DNA of 5,941 nucleotides from NCBI RefSeq assembly GCF_023661085.1, contig NZ_JAHDJT010000086.1:1-5941 (forward strand), given 5' to 3'. The notes under the pieces were generated by a model. It had not been told where the DNA came from and did not search any database. It saw nothing but the letters and a program-made list of their open reading frames with translations. The translations under genes and the position numbers were made by a program. Position 1 is the first letter of the stretch; each line of letters begins with the position of its first letter. The stretch is from Wolbachia pipientis (GTDB lineage: Bacteria; Pseudomonadota; Alphaproteobacteria; Rickettsiales; Anaplasmataceae). Shown here in pieces: positions 1 to 5,774 of the stretch.

Positions 1-25
1 AAGTTAAACAAATAGCTTCACTACT

Positions 26-54
26 ATAATAGGGGTAACGGCGAAGGTTGTCAA
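26..54 (-). promoter_or_regulatory. Sigma70-type promoter reading leftward out of the window
   Basis: Read on the minus strand, TTGACA (positions 54-49) is a perfect -35 box. It is followed by a 17-base spacer and TATTAT (31-26), a 5/6 match to the -10 box. Transcription would start near position 19 and leave the window, so the gene it serves is not visible. It lies back to back with the uvrA promoter about 150 bp away. This is the best-formed promoter in the window. The call rests on consensus and spacing only. Confidence 0.6.
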
Positions 55-178
55 GTAGTTTTTTGTTCTGTTTTTATGGCTAAAAAATCTGAATCCAGCT
101 AGCACTTGGGCGATATCATTTTTGTAGGATTATGTTTGTGTAATTTCCCATAATAGTTAAAAAAATTAGTAGAAAGTT

Positions 179-216
179 ACTGTAAATTCACGTATTTTAA
201 GGCTATAATATTCAAA
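179..216 (+). promoter_or_regulatory. Probable uvrA promoter (-10 TATAAT)
   Basis: A perfect TATAAT at 204-209 lies 19 bases before the uvrA ATG at 229. No good -35 is seen: at 17-base spacing the hexamer is TGTAAA (181-186), which matches TTGACA poorly. A start about 7 bases after the -10 would give a leader of only about 12-13 bases. No Shine-Dalgarno sequence is present there, so translation would start from a nearly leaderless mRNA. The -10 sits between the arms of a palindrome annotated separately. Confidence 0.5.
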
Positions 217-225
217 AATACGTGA
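188..225. promoter_or_regulatory. 11-bp inverted repeat enclosing the uvrA -10 box, possible operator
   Basis: TCACGTATTTT (188-198) and AAAATACGTGA (215-225) are exact reverse complements separated by 16 bases. The spacer contains the TATAAT at 204-209, and the right arm ends three bases before the ATG. An arm-to-arm geometry around a -10 fits a dimeric repressor site. An mRNA hairpin is less likely because the left arm should lie upstream of the transcription start. It does not resemble the alphaproteobacterial LexA box (GTTC-N7-GTTC). The binding role is inference. Confidence 0.4.
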
Positions 226-228
226 TGT

Positions 229-3039
229 ATGGATGATTTTATTGGAATTAAAGGTGCAAGAGAGCATAACCTGCAAGGTATAGATGTTAATATACCGAAA
301 AATAAATTGGTTGTTATAACTGGGCTCAGCGGTTCTGGCAAATCTAGCCTTGCGTTTGATACGATTTATGCAGAGGGCCAGCGTCGGTATGTAGAGAGTC
401 TTTCGGCTTATGCACGTCAATTTCTCAACATTCAGGATAAACCAGATGTTGAGTCGATTACAGGCCTCTCTCCTGCAATATCTATCAATCAGAAATCGAT
501 CTCAAAAAATCCAAGATCAACAGTTGGGACCGTTACTGAAATTTACGACTATCTACGCTTAATATACGCACGGATAGGGATTCCTTATTCACCTACAACT
601 GAACTGCCAATAACGAAACAAACTGTGTCTCAAATTGTAGATACTATAATGGCGTTACCTTTAGAAACTAAAGTATATATACTCGCTCCTATCGTGCGTG
701 GCAGAAAGGGAGAGCACCTCAAAGAGATATTGGAAATTAAAAAGCAAGGGTACGTAAGACTAAAAATAGATGGTAAAATACATAATATAGATGATTTACC
801 TAAGCTTGATAAAAACAAAAAGCATGATATCTTTGTGGTTGCAGATAGGGTATCAATATCAGATGATATAGGAAATCGACTGCCAAGTAGCATAGAATCA
901 GCATTAAAACTTGGTCATGGCTTAATGTATGCGGAAATAGTGAACTTGCCTGATAATCATAATTCCGAGTATAGAAATGATCAAGTTTTAACTTTCTCAG
1001 AGAATTTTGCATGTCCGGAATCCGGTTTCACTCTTGAGGAAATAGAACCAAGATTATTTTCTTTTAACAGTCCCTACGGTGCATGTTGTTCATGCAATGG
1101 GCTTGGTAAAAAGCTGGCTATTGATATAAAGCTGATAGTGCCAGATGAAACGCTCTCAATATCTGAAGGTGCTTTGAGACCAGTGGGGTCGATGTTCCGT
1201 CAAGTGCATACAGGTTATGGATTTCTAAAAAATGCAATCCTATCACTAGCTGAAAATTGCAAATTCAGTCTTGATGTTCCGTGGAAGAACATAGATCAAG
1301 GAGCGAAGGATGTGATACTCTTTGGTTCTAGAGAAATGAGATTCCACGGTTTAGTTAGTATATTAGAAAACCAGATGGATTATGATGAAACACTTATTAA
1401 GCAATATTGTTCTATTGTTCATTGTAAGGAATGTACTGGCTATAGATTGAGAAAAGAGGCACTTACGGTGAAAATTGATGGCAGACACATAGGTGAAATA
1501 TCTAGGCTCAGCATCGATGAATCCCTTAAATGGTTTGAAAATCTGCCAGGCAAGCTTACAGAGCAACAAAAGCAAATCTCAAATAAAATATTAAGTGAGA
1601 TAATCAAGAGGCTAACATTTTTGAAAAATGTAGGGTTAAACTACCTTACACTTGACCGTGAGTCTAGCACACTCTCTGGAGGTGAAAGTCAAAGAATCAG
1701 ACTTGCTTCACAAATCGGCTCTGGTTTAACAGGAGTGCTGTATGTGCTTGATGAGCCCTCGATAGGCCTTCATAAATGCGATAATGACCGATTGATTGCC
1801 ACGCTTAGGAACCTGAGGGATATAGGGAATACTGTAATTGTTGTTGAGCATGATGAAGATACAATAATGGCTGCTGATTATGTAATTGATATTGGGCCTG
1901 GAGCTGGTGTAAACGGAGGAAAGATTGTTGCAGAAGGAACGCCAGATCAGGTACAAAGAAATCCAGAGAGTATAACAGGGCAGTATTTGAGTGGAAAGAG
2001 GGAAATCTCAATTCCAGAAAGAAGAAAACAAACAACTCAGTTCATAAGGGTAATTAATGCGTGTGAGAATAACTTAAAAAATATAAACGTTGAATTCCCT
2101 ATAGGGAATTTTATTTGTGTTACTGGAATATCTGGAGGGGGAAAGTCAAGTTTAGTTATAGAAACACTATACAAATATTCAGCACACAAAATATATCATT
2201 CATCTGCAAAGTATGGCAAATGCGATAAGATAGAAGGCCTTGAATATGTAGACAAAATTATAGAAATAGACCAGTCACCAATTGGTAGAACTCCTGCATC
2301 AAATCCAGCGACATATGTTGGTATGTTCACTCATATAAGAAATTGGTTTGCAGGTCTTCCAGAGTCAAAAGCACGAGGTTACAATATAGGTCGATTTTCA
2401 TTTAATACTAAGGGAGGAAGATGTGAAGCGTGCAAAGGTGATGGACATTTAAAGATAGAAATGCACTTTCTGCCAGACGTTTATGTGAAGTGTGAGCAGT
2501 GTAAAGGTCGGCGATATAACCGAGAAACGCTAGAGATCACTTTCAAAGGAAAATCAATTTCTGATGTACTTGATATGACGATAGATCAAGCTTGTGATTT
2601 CTTTGAAAACCTTCCAATAGTAAAAGAAAAGTTAGCTTCTTTGCAGGAAGTGGGGCTTGGCTACATAACACTTGGACAGCCCTCAACAACATTATCTGGG
2701 GGTGAAGCACAACGAATAAAGCTGTCCAAGGAACTATCAAAACGATTTACCGGAAGAACATTGTATATTCTTGATGAGCCAACAACCGGATTGCATTTTG
2801 AGGATGTAAACAACTTACTAAAAATGCTCCATAAGCTGGTTGATTTTGGAAACACTGTTATAGTTATCGAGCACAACTTGCACGTTATAAAAACTGCAGA
2901 TTACGTAATAGACATTGGTCCAGAGGGTGGAATAAAAGGCGGAGAAGTAGTCGCTGTAGGAACTCCAGAAGAAATAATAGACATACCAAGAAGTGTTACA
3001 GGCAAGTATCTTAAACCGTATTTATCAAATAGAGCATAA
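229..3039 (+). CDS. uvrA: UvrA, excinuclease ABC subunit A
   Basis: UvrA is the DNA-damage sensor of nucleotide excision repair. As a dimer it loads UvrB on lesions using two ABC ATPase modules in the cytoplasm. At 936 residues it is the usual family length. Visible in order: Walker A 1 GLSGSGKSS (about 32-40), a first zinc-finger region (262-289), ABC signature LSGGE (482-486), Walker B 1 with D508-E509, Walker A 2 GISGGGKSS (633-641), second zinc finger C732-x2-C735-x19-C755-x2-C758, signature 2 LSGGE (822-826) and Walker B 2 with D849-E850. The first zinc finger is degenerate: the usual CPxC reads CPES at 262-265, whereas C287 and C289 are kept. I recall a Ser there in other alphaproteobacterial UvrA. 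The ATG is chosen because [15 protein letters not shown] matches the family N-terminus. There is no ribosome binding site. The gene appears monocistronic, no obvious terminator follows it, and the reading frame is intact. Confidence 0.97.
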   Translation: MDDFIGIKGAREHNLQGIDVNIPKNKLVVITGLSGSGKSSLAFDTIYAEGQRRYVESLSAYARQFLNIQDKPDVESITGLSPAISINQKSISKNPRSTVGTVTEIYDYLRLIYARIGIPYSPTTELPITKQTVSQIVDTIMALPLETKVYILAPIVRGRKGEHLKEILEIKKQGYVRLKIDGKIHNIDDLPKLDKNKKHDIFVVADRVSISDDIGNRLPSSIESALKLGHGLMYAEIVNLPDNHNSEYRNDQVLTFSENFACPESGFTLEEIEPRLFSFNSPYGACCSCNGLGKKLAIDIKLIVPDETLSISEGALRPVGSMFRQVHTGYGFLKNAILSLAENCKFSLDVPWKNIDQGAKDVILFGSREMRFHGLVSILENQMDYDETLIKQYCSIVHCKECTGYRLRKEALTVKIDGRHIGEISRLSIDESLKWFENLPGKLTEQQKQISNKILSEIIKRLTFLKNVGLNYLTLDRESSTLSGGESQRIRLASQIGSGLTGVLYVLDEPSIGLHKCDNDRLIATLRNLRDIGNTVIVVEHDEDTIMAADYVIDIGPGAGVNGGKIVAEGTPDQVQRNPESITGQYLSGKREISIPERRKQTTQFIRVINACENNLKNINVEFPIGNFICVTGISGGGKSSLVIETLYKYSAHKIYHSSAKYGKCDKIEGLEYVDKIIEIDQSPIGRTPASNPATYVGMFTHIRNWFAGLPESKARGYNIGRFSFNTKGGRCEACKGDGHLKIEMHFLPDVYVKCEQCKGRRYNRETLEITFKGKSISDVLDMTIDQACDFFENLPIVKEKLASLQEVGLGYITLGQPSTTLSGGEAQRIKLSKELSKRFTGRTLYILDEPTTGLHFEDVNNLLKMLHKLVDFGNTVIVIEHNLHVIKTADYVIDIGPEGGIKGGEVVAVGTPEEIIDIPRSVTGKYLKPYLSNRA

Positions 3040-3093
3040 ACTATTTTTTAATTATATTAGGCTACGCTGCATATTTATGATTCAGGTAGGGTA

Positions 3094-3698
3094 ATGTCAG
3101 TATATCAATATTTCAAAAGATATGCAAATATGGAATTGTGCCTGCTAATAGAACAAAAGATTTCACACTAGCCCCAGAAAGTAGTTTCTATAGATCTGTA
3201 CATTATATTGATAACGTACTAGGAACTATAAAAGATGGCATTTGCGGAGTTAAGATTAAAGATGATTATAATAAACAATACGTAGTAAATCGTGAGTATG
3301 TAGGTTACAGAGCAGAGAAAGTGGCCCCATTGTGTCAATTTGCTGCTTTCTTGGCAACTAGCATAATATTGCAGCCTTTACTTTTGACAGCAGCATATTT
3401 GTCATACTTTCCACAAGTTATTTTCAAAAATAACAGGGAACAACTGTTTAAAAGCGAGTACAAGGTCATTAATTGATCATTCAAATATATTTTAGATACT
3501 GGACAGGAATGCGCTAGTGCAGTGTCCGAAATATTTAATAAGATTGTAAGTTACGTCTGTGCTGCTGTCGTTTGGGCTGCTGCATTGATTATAACTCCAC
3601 TTGTGTGGGCTTGTAACAAAGTACAAAGTAAGCTGAGTGAAATACAGGAACCAGAAAAAACCTCCTTAGTCAATGGCATACCACAAACTGAGTTATGA
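3094..3698 (+). pseudogene. Small membrane protein of unknown function, interrupted by an in-frame TGA and probably a frameshift
   Basis: I do not recognise the function. The main frame runs from GTG 3138 to TGA 3474-3476 (112 aa). It then continues without a shift for 73 more codons (3477-3695) to a TGA at 3696-3698. Both halves look protein-like: the first has a hydrophobic stretch at about residues 66-97 (CQFAAFLATSIILQPLL...), the second has VCAAVVWAAALIITPLVWAC followed by a charged, polar tail. The likely original start is ATG 3094, preceded by AGGTAGGG (3084-3091). It encodes MSVYQYFKRYANMEL in the frame one base ahead, and switching frame near 3130-3140 (one base lost) joins it to PANRTKDFTLAPES. 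Repaired, it would be about 200 aa with two membrane segments, probably an inner-membrane protein. The alternatives are a genuine 112-aa protein from GTG 3138, or TGA readthrough. The gene lies 54 bp after uvrA on the same strand, with no sign of functional coupling. Confidence 0.6.
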
Positions 3699-3772
3699 TA
3701 CCAACCTTCGTTATTAGGAAAACAAATAAAATATATTACAAATTTGCTTATACTCCCAATTATAGGCAAAAC

Positions 3773-4107
3773 GGTACCTGTTTCTTTTGCCTGCTCATAT
3801 AACCATTGCAGCAACATTGCTAAATACCGTAGAACCCGAGGTTTTAGAGCAATAAACCTATCATACGAAGGTAGTGTTGGAAAGTTTGACTTATGCAATA
3901 GCTTTAAGCAACATATATAAAAGGATTTAAAGTTTTTATATCTAGATTGATGATATAATAGGATTATTGTTATAATTTCAGAATACGTTATTGCGGGTAT
4001 TCTTGTAGGTTTTTACCATTAGCCAGTAGTCTACTTGCAAGGTTCTCATCTATTATTTTGCAATAATCATCTACAAAACAGAATAACTCTGTTATATTCT
4101 TATGCAT
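3773..4107 (-). pseudogene. IS982-family transposase N-terminal remnant, frameshifted and truncated
   Basis: On the minus strand an ATG at 4107-4105, seven bases after AGGAGG (4120-4115), opens MHKNITELFCFVDDYCKIID...LANGK. The frame then breaks in a run of five A residues (4014-4010 on the plus strand as T). Restoring one A continues it as PTRIPAITYSEIITIILLYHQ, then SRYKNFKSFYICCLKLLHKS, then NFPTLPSYDRFIALKPRVLRYLAMLLQ. The SYxRFxxLxPRVL-type segment and the preceding SEIxTIxxLxHxSxYKNFK segment are how IS982 transposases read, from memory of the family. The IDST-type block with the first catalytic Asp, expected just after KETG, is missing, and the rest of the DDE domain is absent. A stop-free minus-strand frame continues over 3772-3551, but it is only the antisense of the membrane-protein gene. 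The remnant is non-functional. Confidence 0.7.
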
Positions 4108-4108
4108 T

Positions 4109-4148
4109 GGGTAACCTCCTATTGTTGCTAAAATACTGGAGTTTACCC
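4109..4148. repeat. Inverted repeat overlapping the ribosome binding site of the IS982 remnant
   Basis: GGGTAACCTCC (4109-4119) and GGAGTTTACCC (4138-4148) pair with one mismatch over 11 bp around an 18-base loop. The proximal arm contains the minus-strand AGGAGG ribosome binding site and ends two bases from the start codon. In mRNA the hairpin would hide that site, which is a known way for insertion sequences to limit translation driven from outside promoters. The distal arm may also be the IS end. The regulatory role is inferred. Confidence 0.45.
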
Positions 4149-4236
4149 TATTTTTCTTCCTCTCTCTATTCTCTTTCTAATCCATAGTTAGTGTTAGCAG
4201 GACAAATTAAGGATACCGTTTTGTCAGTTAACAATG

Positions 4237-4297
4237 GTGTTATCCCAGCGCCTCCGTCACCTAAGTGGCCTAGTGGGGTGATCCCATTAGCCCTCTT
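4237..4297. repeat. Degenerate repeat block upstream of the tandem units
   Basis: ATCCCAGCGCCTCC (4242-4255) recurs exactly at 4328-4341 in the tandem array. GTGATCCCATTAG (4278-4290) resembles the same GTCATCCCAGTG word. Between them CCTAAGTGG and CCTAGTGG stand head to tail (4260-4276). The stretch looks like older, diverged material of the same repeat family. The part before it (4149-4236) is a pyrimidine-rich run and then unremarkable AT-rich sequence in which I see no gene. Confidence 0.45.
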
Positions 4298-4390
4298 CTT
4301 GTCATCCAAGTAGCTCCTTTTCTTGTCATCCCAGCGCCTCCTTTTTTTGTCATTCCAGTGCTCTCTATCTTGTCATCCAAGTAGCTGACA
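4298..4390. repeat. Four 23-24 bp tandem repeat units (GTCATCC type)
   Basis: TTGTCATCC or TTGTCATTCC begins at 4299, 4323, 4347 and 4370, giving periods of 24, 24 and 23 bp. The units read roughly CTTGTCATCCMAGYRGCTCCTTTT. Units one and four share the exact 18-mer at 4298-4315 and 4369-4386. The unit is related to the GTCATCCCAGTG palindromes scattered through Wolbachia genomes, as far as I recall. The array is non-coding. The last unit is the left flank of the IS110 insertion. Confidence 0.75.
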
Positions 4391-4392
4391 CT
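4375..4392. repeat. Left part of a palindromic repeat split by the IS110 insertion
   Basis: Removing the element joins position 4392 to 5775 and restores ATCCAAGT-AGCTGAC-ACTGGGAT: arms of 8 bp with one mismatch around a 7-base loop. The right arm is cut after ACT, at the CT core. The remainder (GGGAT) is at 5775-5779. This is a small REP-like palindrome of the GTCATCC family, here used as the integration target. Confidence 0.6.
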
Positions 4393-4394
4393 TG

Positions 4395-4406
4395 TATCTT
4401 TATAAT
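4395..4406 (+). promoter_or_regulatory. -10 elements in the left end of the IS110 element
   Basis: TATCTT (4395-4400) and TATAAT (4401-4406) lie just inside the left end, and no -35 is present at proper spacing in the integrated form. In a circularised element, TTGACA from the right end (5754-5759) would stand exactly 17 bases before TATCTT and 23 before TATAAT. A start set by TATCTT falls at about 4406-4408, the first base of the first RNA hairpin. This is inferred from sequence and from the junction promoters known in IS110 elements. Confidence 0.45.
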
Positions 4407-4562
4407 ATGAGATGTTAGAGCTAAAATATCTCATAAGGGAGGGTGAAGCAGAGCTGACACTAACGCCAACAAGCCAGATTTTGCTCCCCTCCCATAGAGT
4501 TGAAAGACTGAACAGTATCTTTGGAATTATATCCCGTATTTACAAGGTTAGTCTAAACTCTC
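4406..4562 (+). ncRNA. Candidate bridge RNA of the IS110 element
   Basis: Three consecutive hairpins are visible. Stem 1 pairs TATGAGAT (4406-4413) with ATCTCATA (4428-4435). Hairpin 2 pairs GGGAGGG and AGCA (4437-4450) with TGCT and CCCTCCC (4482-4493), enclosing a loop of about 31 bases. Hairpin 3 pairs GAGTT, AGACT and AAC (4497-4513) with GTT, AGTCT and AACTC (4547-4560), enclosing 33 bases. Loop 2 holds AGCTGACACT (4452-4461), identical to left flank plus core 4383-4392, and CCAG (4474-4477), complementary to CTGG at 5773-5776. Across hairpin 3, ACAGTATCT (4512-4520) is identical to right end plus core 5766-5774, and TACAAG (4541-4546) is complementary to core plus left end 4391-4396. 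That is the logic of the target-binding and donor-binding loops of the IS621 bridge RNA, which brings donor and target DNA to the recombinase. The RNA ends are approximate; the published IS621 RNA is about 177 nt. Confidence 0.72.
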
Positions 4563-4590
4563 AATTTATTATAGTCTTGGAGGTAGTTTT

Positions 4591-5521
4591 ATGCAAGCAA
4601 ACGCTGTTTTGGGTGTAGACATTTCTAAACAAAAATTTGATGCTCATTTGTTGGTAGGTGACAAAGAACGACATAAAATTTTTTGCAACAACAAGGAGGG
4701 TTTTGAAAAGCTTGTAGTTTGGTGCAATCACCATGGAGCAGCATCTATGTCTCGAAGCAACTGGTTGTTATAGTGAAGATCTGGTTACTTTTATGTATAA
4801 CCTGGGACATAATGCAAGTGTGGTAAACCCAGCCCAAATCAAGGCTTTTGGTAAAAGTGAGCTGCTGAGAAATAAAACAGACAAGTCGGACGCTGCTATG
4901 ATTGCTAGATTCTGCATTGCTCACAAACCTACCCTTTGGAAACCTATTCTTCCTGAAGTTAAGTGTTTAAGGGAGCTTTATCGTTTTTACAAACACTTAA
5001 AGATGACAAGTTGCAACAGATGAATCGCCTGGAAAATAAAAATATGCATTCTAGTTGTAAACAAGCCATACTTGAGGTAATTGCTGCACTAGAGAAAGAA
5101 ATTGACGAGCACATCAACAACTACCCACACCTAAAAAATATGATAGAAAATCTTAAGACTATAAAAGGTATAGGACATCTTACTGCTATTGCTGTTGTTG
5201 CAGAAATGCCGTCAGCTGATAATTTTAATCACGCCAGGCAATTCACAGCCTTTGCTGGTCTAAATCCTGAGCATAGGATCATCCGTAAATAAAAAAGGTC
5301 GAATATGTAAAATAGGATCTGAGCGTATTCGCAAAGCTCTTTATATGCCAGCTATAGTAGTCAAAAACTTCAACCCTCACTCTCAAAAGTTTTGCCAGCG
5401 TTTAGCAAGCAGAGGAAAATGTCCAATGGTTATAATTGTTGCGTTGATGAGAAAACTAATGCATGTATTTTTTGGTATTCTTAAAAAGAATCAACCATTT
5501 AATGGTGATTTAGTGAAATAA
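4591..5521 (+). pseudogene. IS110-family transposase (DEDD recombinase), broken by three frameshifts
   Basis: An ATG with GGAGGT seven bases upstream (4579-4584) opens MQANAVLGVDISKQKFDAHL, the RuvC-like DEDD N-terminus. The frame shifts near 4745 to HLCLEATGCYSEDL..., near 5000 (A-run 4999-5001) to DDKLQQMNRLENK..., and near 5275-5280 to GSSVNKKGRICKIG...FNGDLVK, ending in TAA at 5519-5521. Restoring bases (8, 1 and 8 is one consistent solution) gives 315 residues, normal for the family. Catalytic residues in the repaired protein would be D10, E58, D100 and D103, close to the spacing in IS621. The C-terminal Transposase_20 part (IKGIGHLTAIAVVAEM, FTAFAGLNPEHR) is present. The third lesion falls at the expected SG of the catalytic serine motif, so that residue is probably lost. 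The enzyme would form and resolve crossovers guided by the bridge RNA. This copy cannot make it. Confidence 0.9.
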
Positions 5522-5633
5522 TTTCAACAGTAAGGAGCAACGTCTGTACATATAAAAGATCGTGCTTGGAATTTTGATGCCATAGTAGATCATATTTTAC
5601 ATTGACTTTAACAGAGTTGCTTGATGAAGAGCC

Positions 5634-5684
5634 AGTGTAACTGTGGATAAGTATGCCTACACAAGCTAAAAGCACAGTTACACT
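5634..5684. repeat. Perfect 12-bp inverted repeat in the IS110 right end
   Basis: AGTGTAACTGTG (5634-5645) and CACAGTTACACT (5673-5684) are exact reverse complements with 27 bases between them. No T-run follows, so it is not a standard intrinsic terminator, although it would still fold in a read-through transcript. The left arm runs into TGTGGATAA (5642-5650), the reverse complement of the DnaA box TTATCCACA. Confidence 0.6.
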
Positions 5685-5753
5685 AATTTATAAAAGATGT
5701 AATCTTAATTTGAATTGTTTTATTATTTTTTATCTTTTTAGTCAAATAACTTG

Positions 5754-5759
5754 TTGACA
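5754..5759 (+). promoter_or_regulatory. Outward -35 box at the IS110 right end
   Basis: A perfect TTGACA lies 13 bases inside the right end. No -10 is found at 16-18 bases in the integrated sequence (5776-5783 reads GGATCTCA). It would pair with the left-end -10 boxes once the element is a circle. As it stands it is a half-promoter. Confidence 0.5.
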
Positions 5760-5774
5760 GTAAAGACAGTATCT

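Larger units (their letters stand above)
3773..4148 (-). mobile_element. Truncated IS982-family insertion sequence (5' portion only)
   Basis: The minus strand from about 4148 down to about 3773 carries the leader, ribosome binding site and N-terminal third of an IS982-like transposase. The outer boundary is set at the end of an inverted repeat (4138-4148), but the true terminal repeat cannot be proven without an intact copy. The inner boundary is where the IS982-like reading (...EQAKETG) stops making sense. The 74 bp between there and the membrane-protein stop codon (3699-3772) are unassigned and could be flank or rearranged IS sequence. Confidence 0.55.
5522..5772. other. Long non-coding right end of the IS110 element
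   Basis: No convincing reading frame is found on either strand over these 251 bases. They contain a perfect 12-bp inverted repeat (annotated separately), a single DnaA-box-like word, and at the tip TTGACA (5754-5759) followed by the donor half-site ACAGTAT (5766-5772). The region could include sequence gained after the element decayed. Confidence 0.55.
4391..5774 (+). mobile_element. IS110-family element bounded by CT core dinucleotides
   Basis: The element carries a DEDD/serine transposase gene (broken) and, on its 5' side, a non-coding segment that folds like a bridge RNA. The left end reads CT-TGTAT (4391-4397) and the right end ACAGTAT-CT (5766-5774), so the circular junction would be ACAGTATCTTGTAT, which as I recall is the donor sequence of IS621. 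Unit length counted with one core copy is 1382 bp. There are no terminal inverted repeats and no target duplication beyond the CT core, as expected of the IS110 group, where the transposase lies on the same strand downstream of the RNA. The boundaries are supported independently by guide matches in the RNA. The right non-coding end is long (5522-5772) and shows no gene. Confidence 0.8.

Noticed and set aside
630..2876. Several minus-strand frames of 65-87 aa inside uvrA
   Set aside because: All are shadows of the intact uvrA frame with no ribosome binding sites or recognisable domains.
3474..3476. Selenocysteine or programmed readthrough at the in-frame TGA
   Set aside because: No adjacent stem-loop or selenoprotein context is seen. 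The gene appears to carry a second lesion as well, so simple decay explains it better.
3551..3772. Continuation of the minus-strand IS982 frame to 3551
   Set aside because: This part is antisense to the membrane-protein gene, has no transposase-like sequence and merely happens to be stop-free.
4298..4390. CRISPR array
   Set aside because: The 24-bp units are directly contiguous, with no unique spacers between repeats and no cas genes nearby.
4412..4618. 68-aa plus-strand reading frame upstream of the transposase
   Set aside because: It lies across the three RNA hairpins, has no ribosome binding site and overlaps the better-supported transposase start. Its openness is explained by chance.
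5642..5650. Replication origin signalled by a DnaA box
   Set aside because: Only one box is visible, it lies inside a mobile element, and no other origin features or typical neighbouring genes are present.
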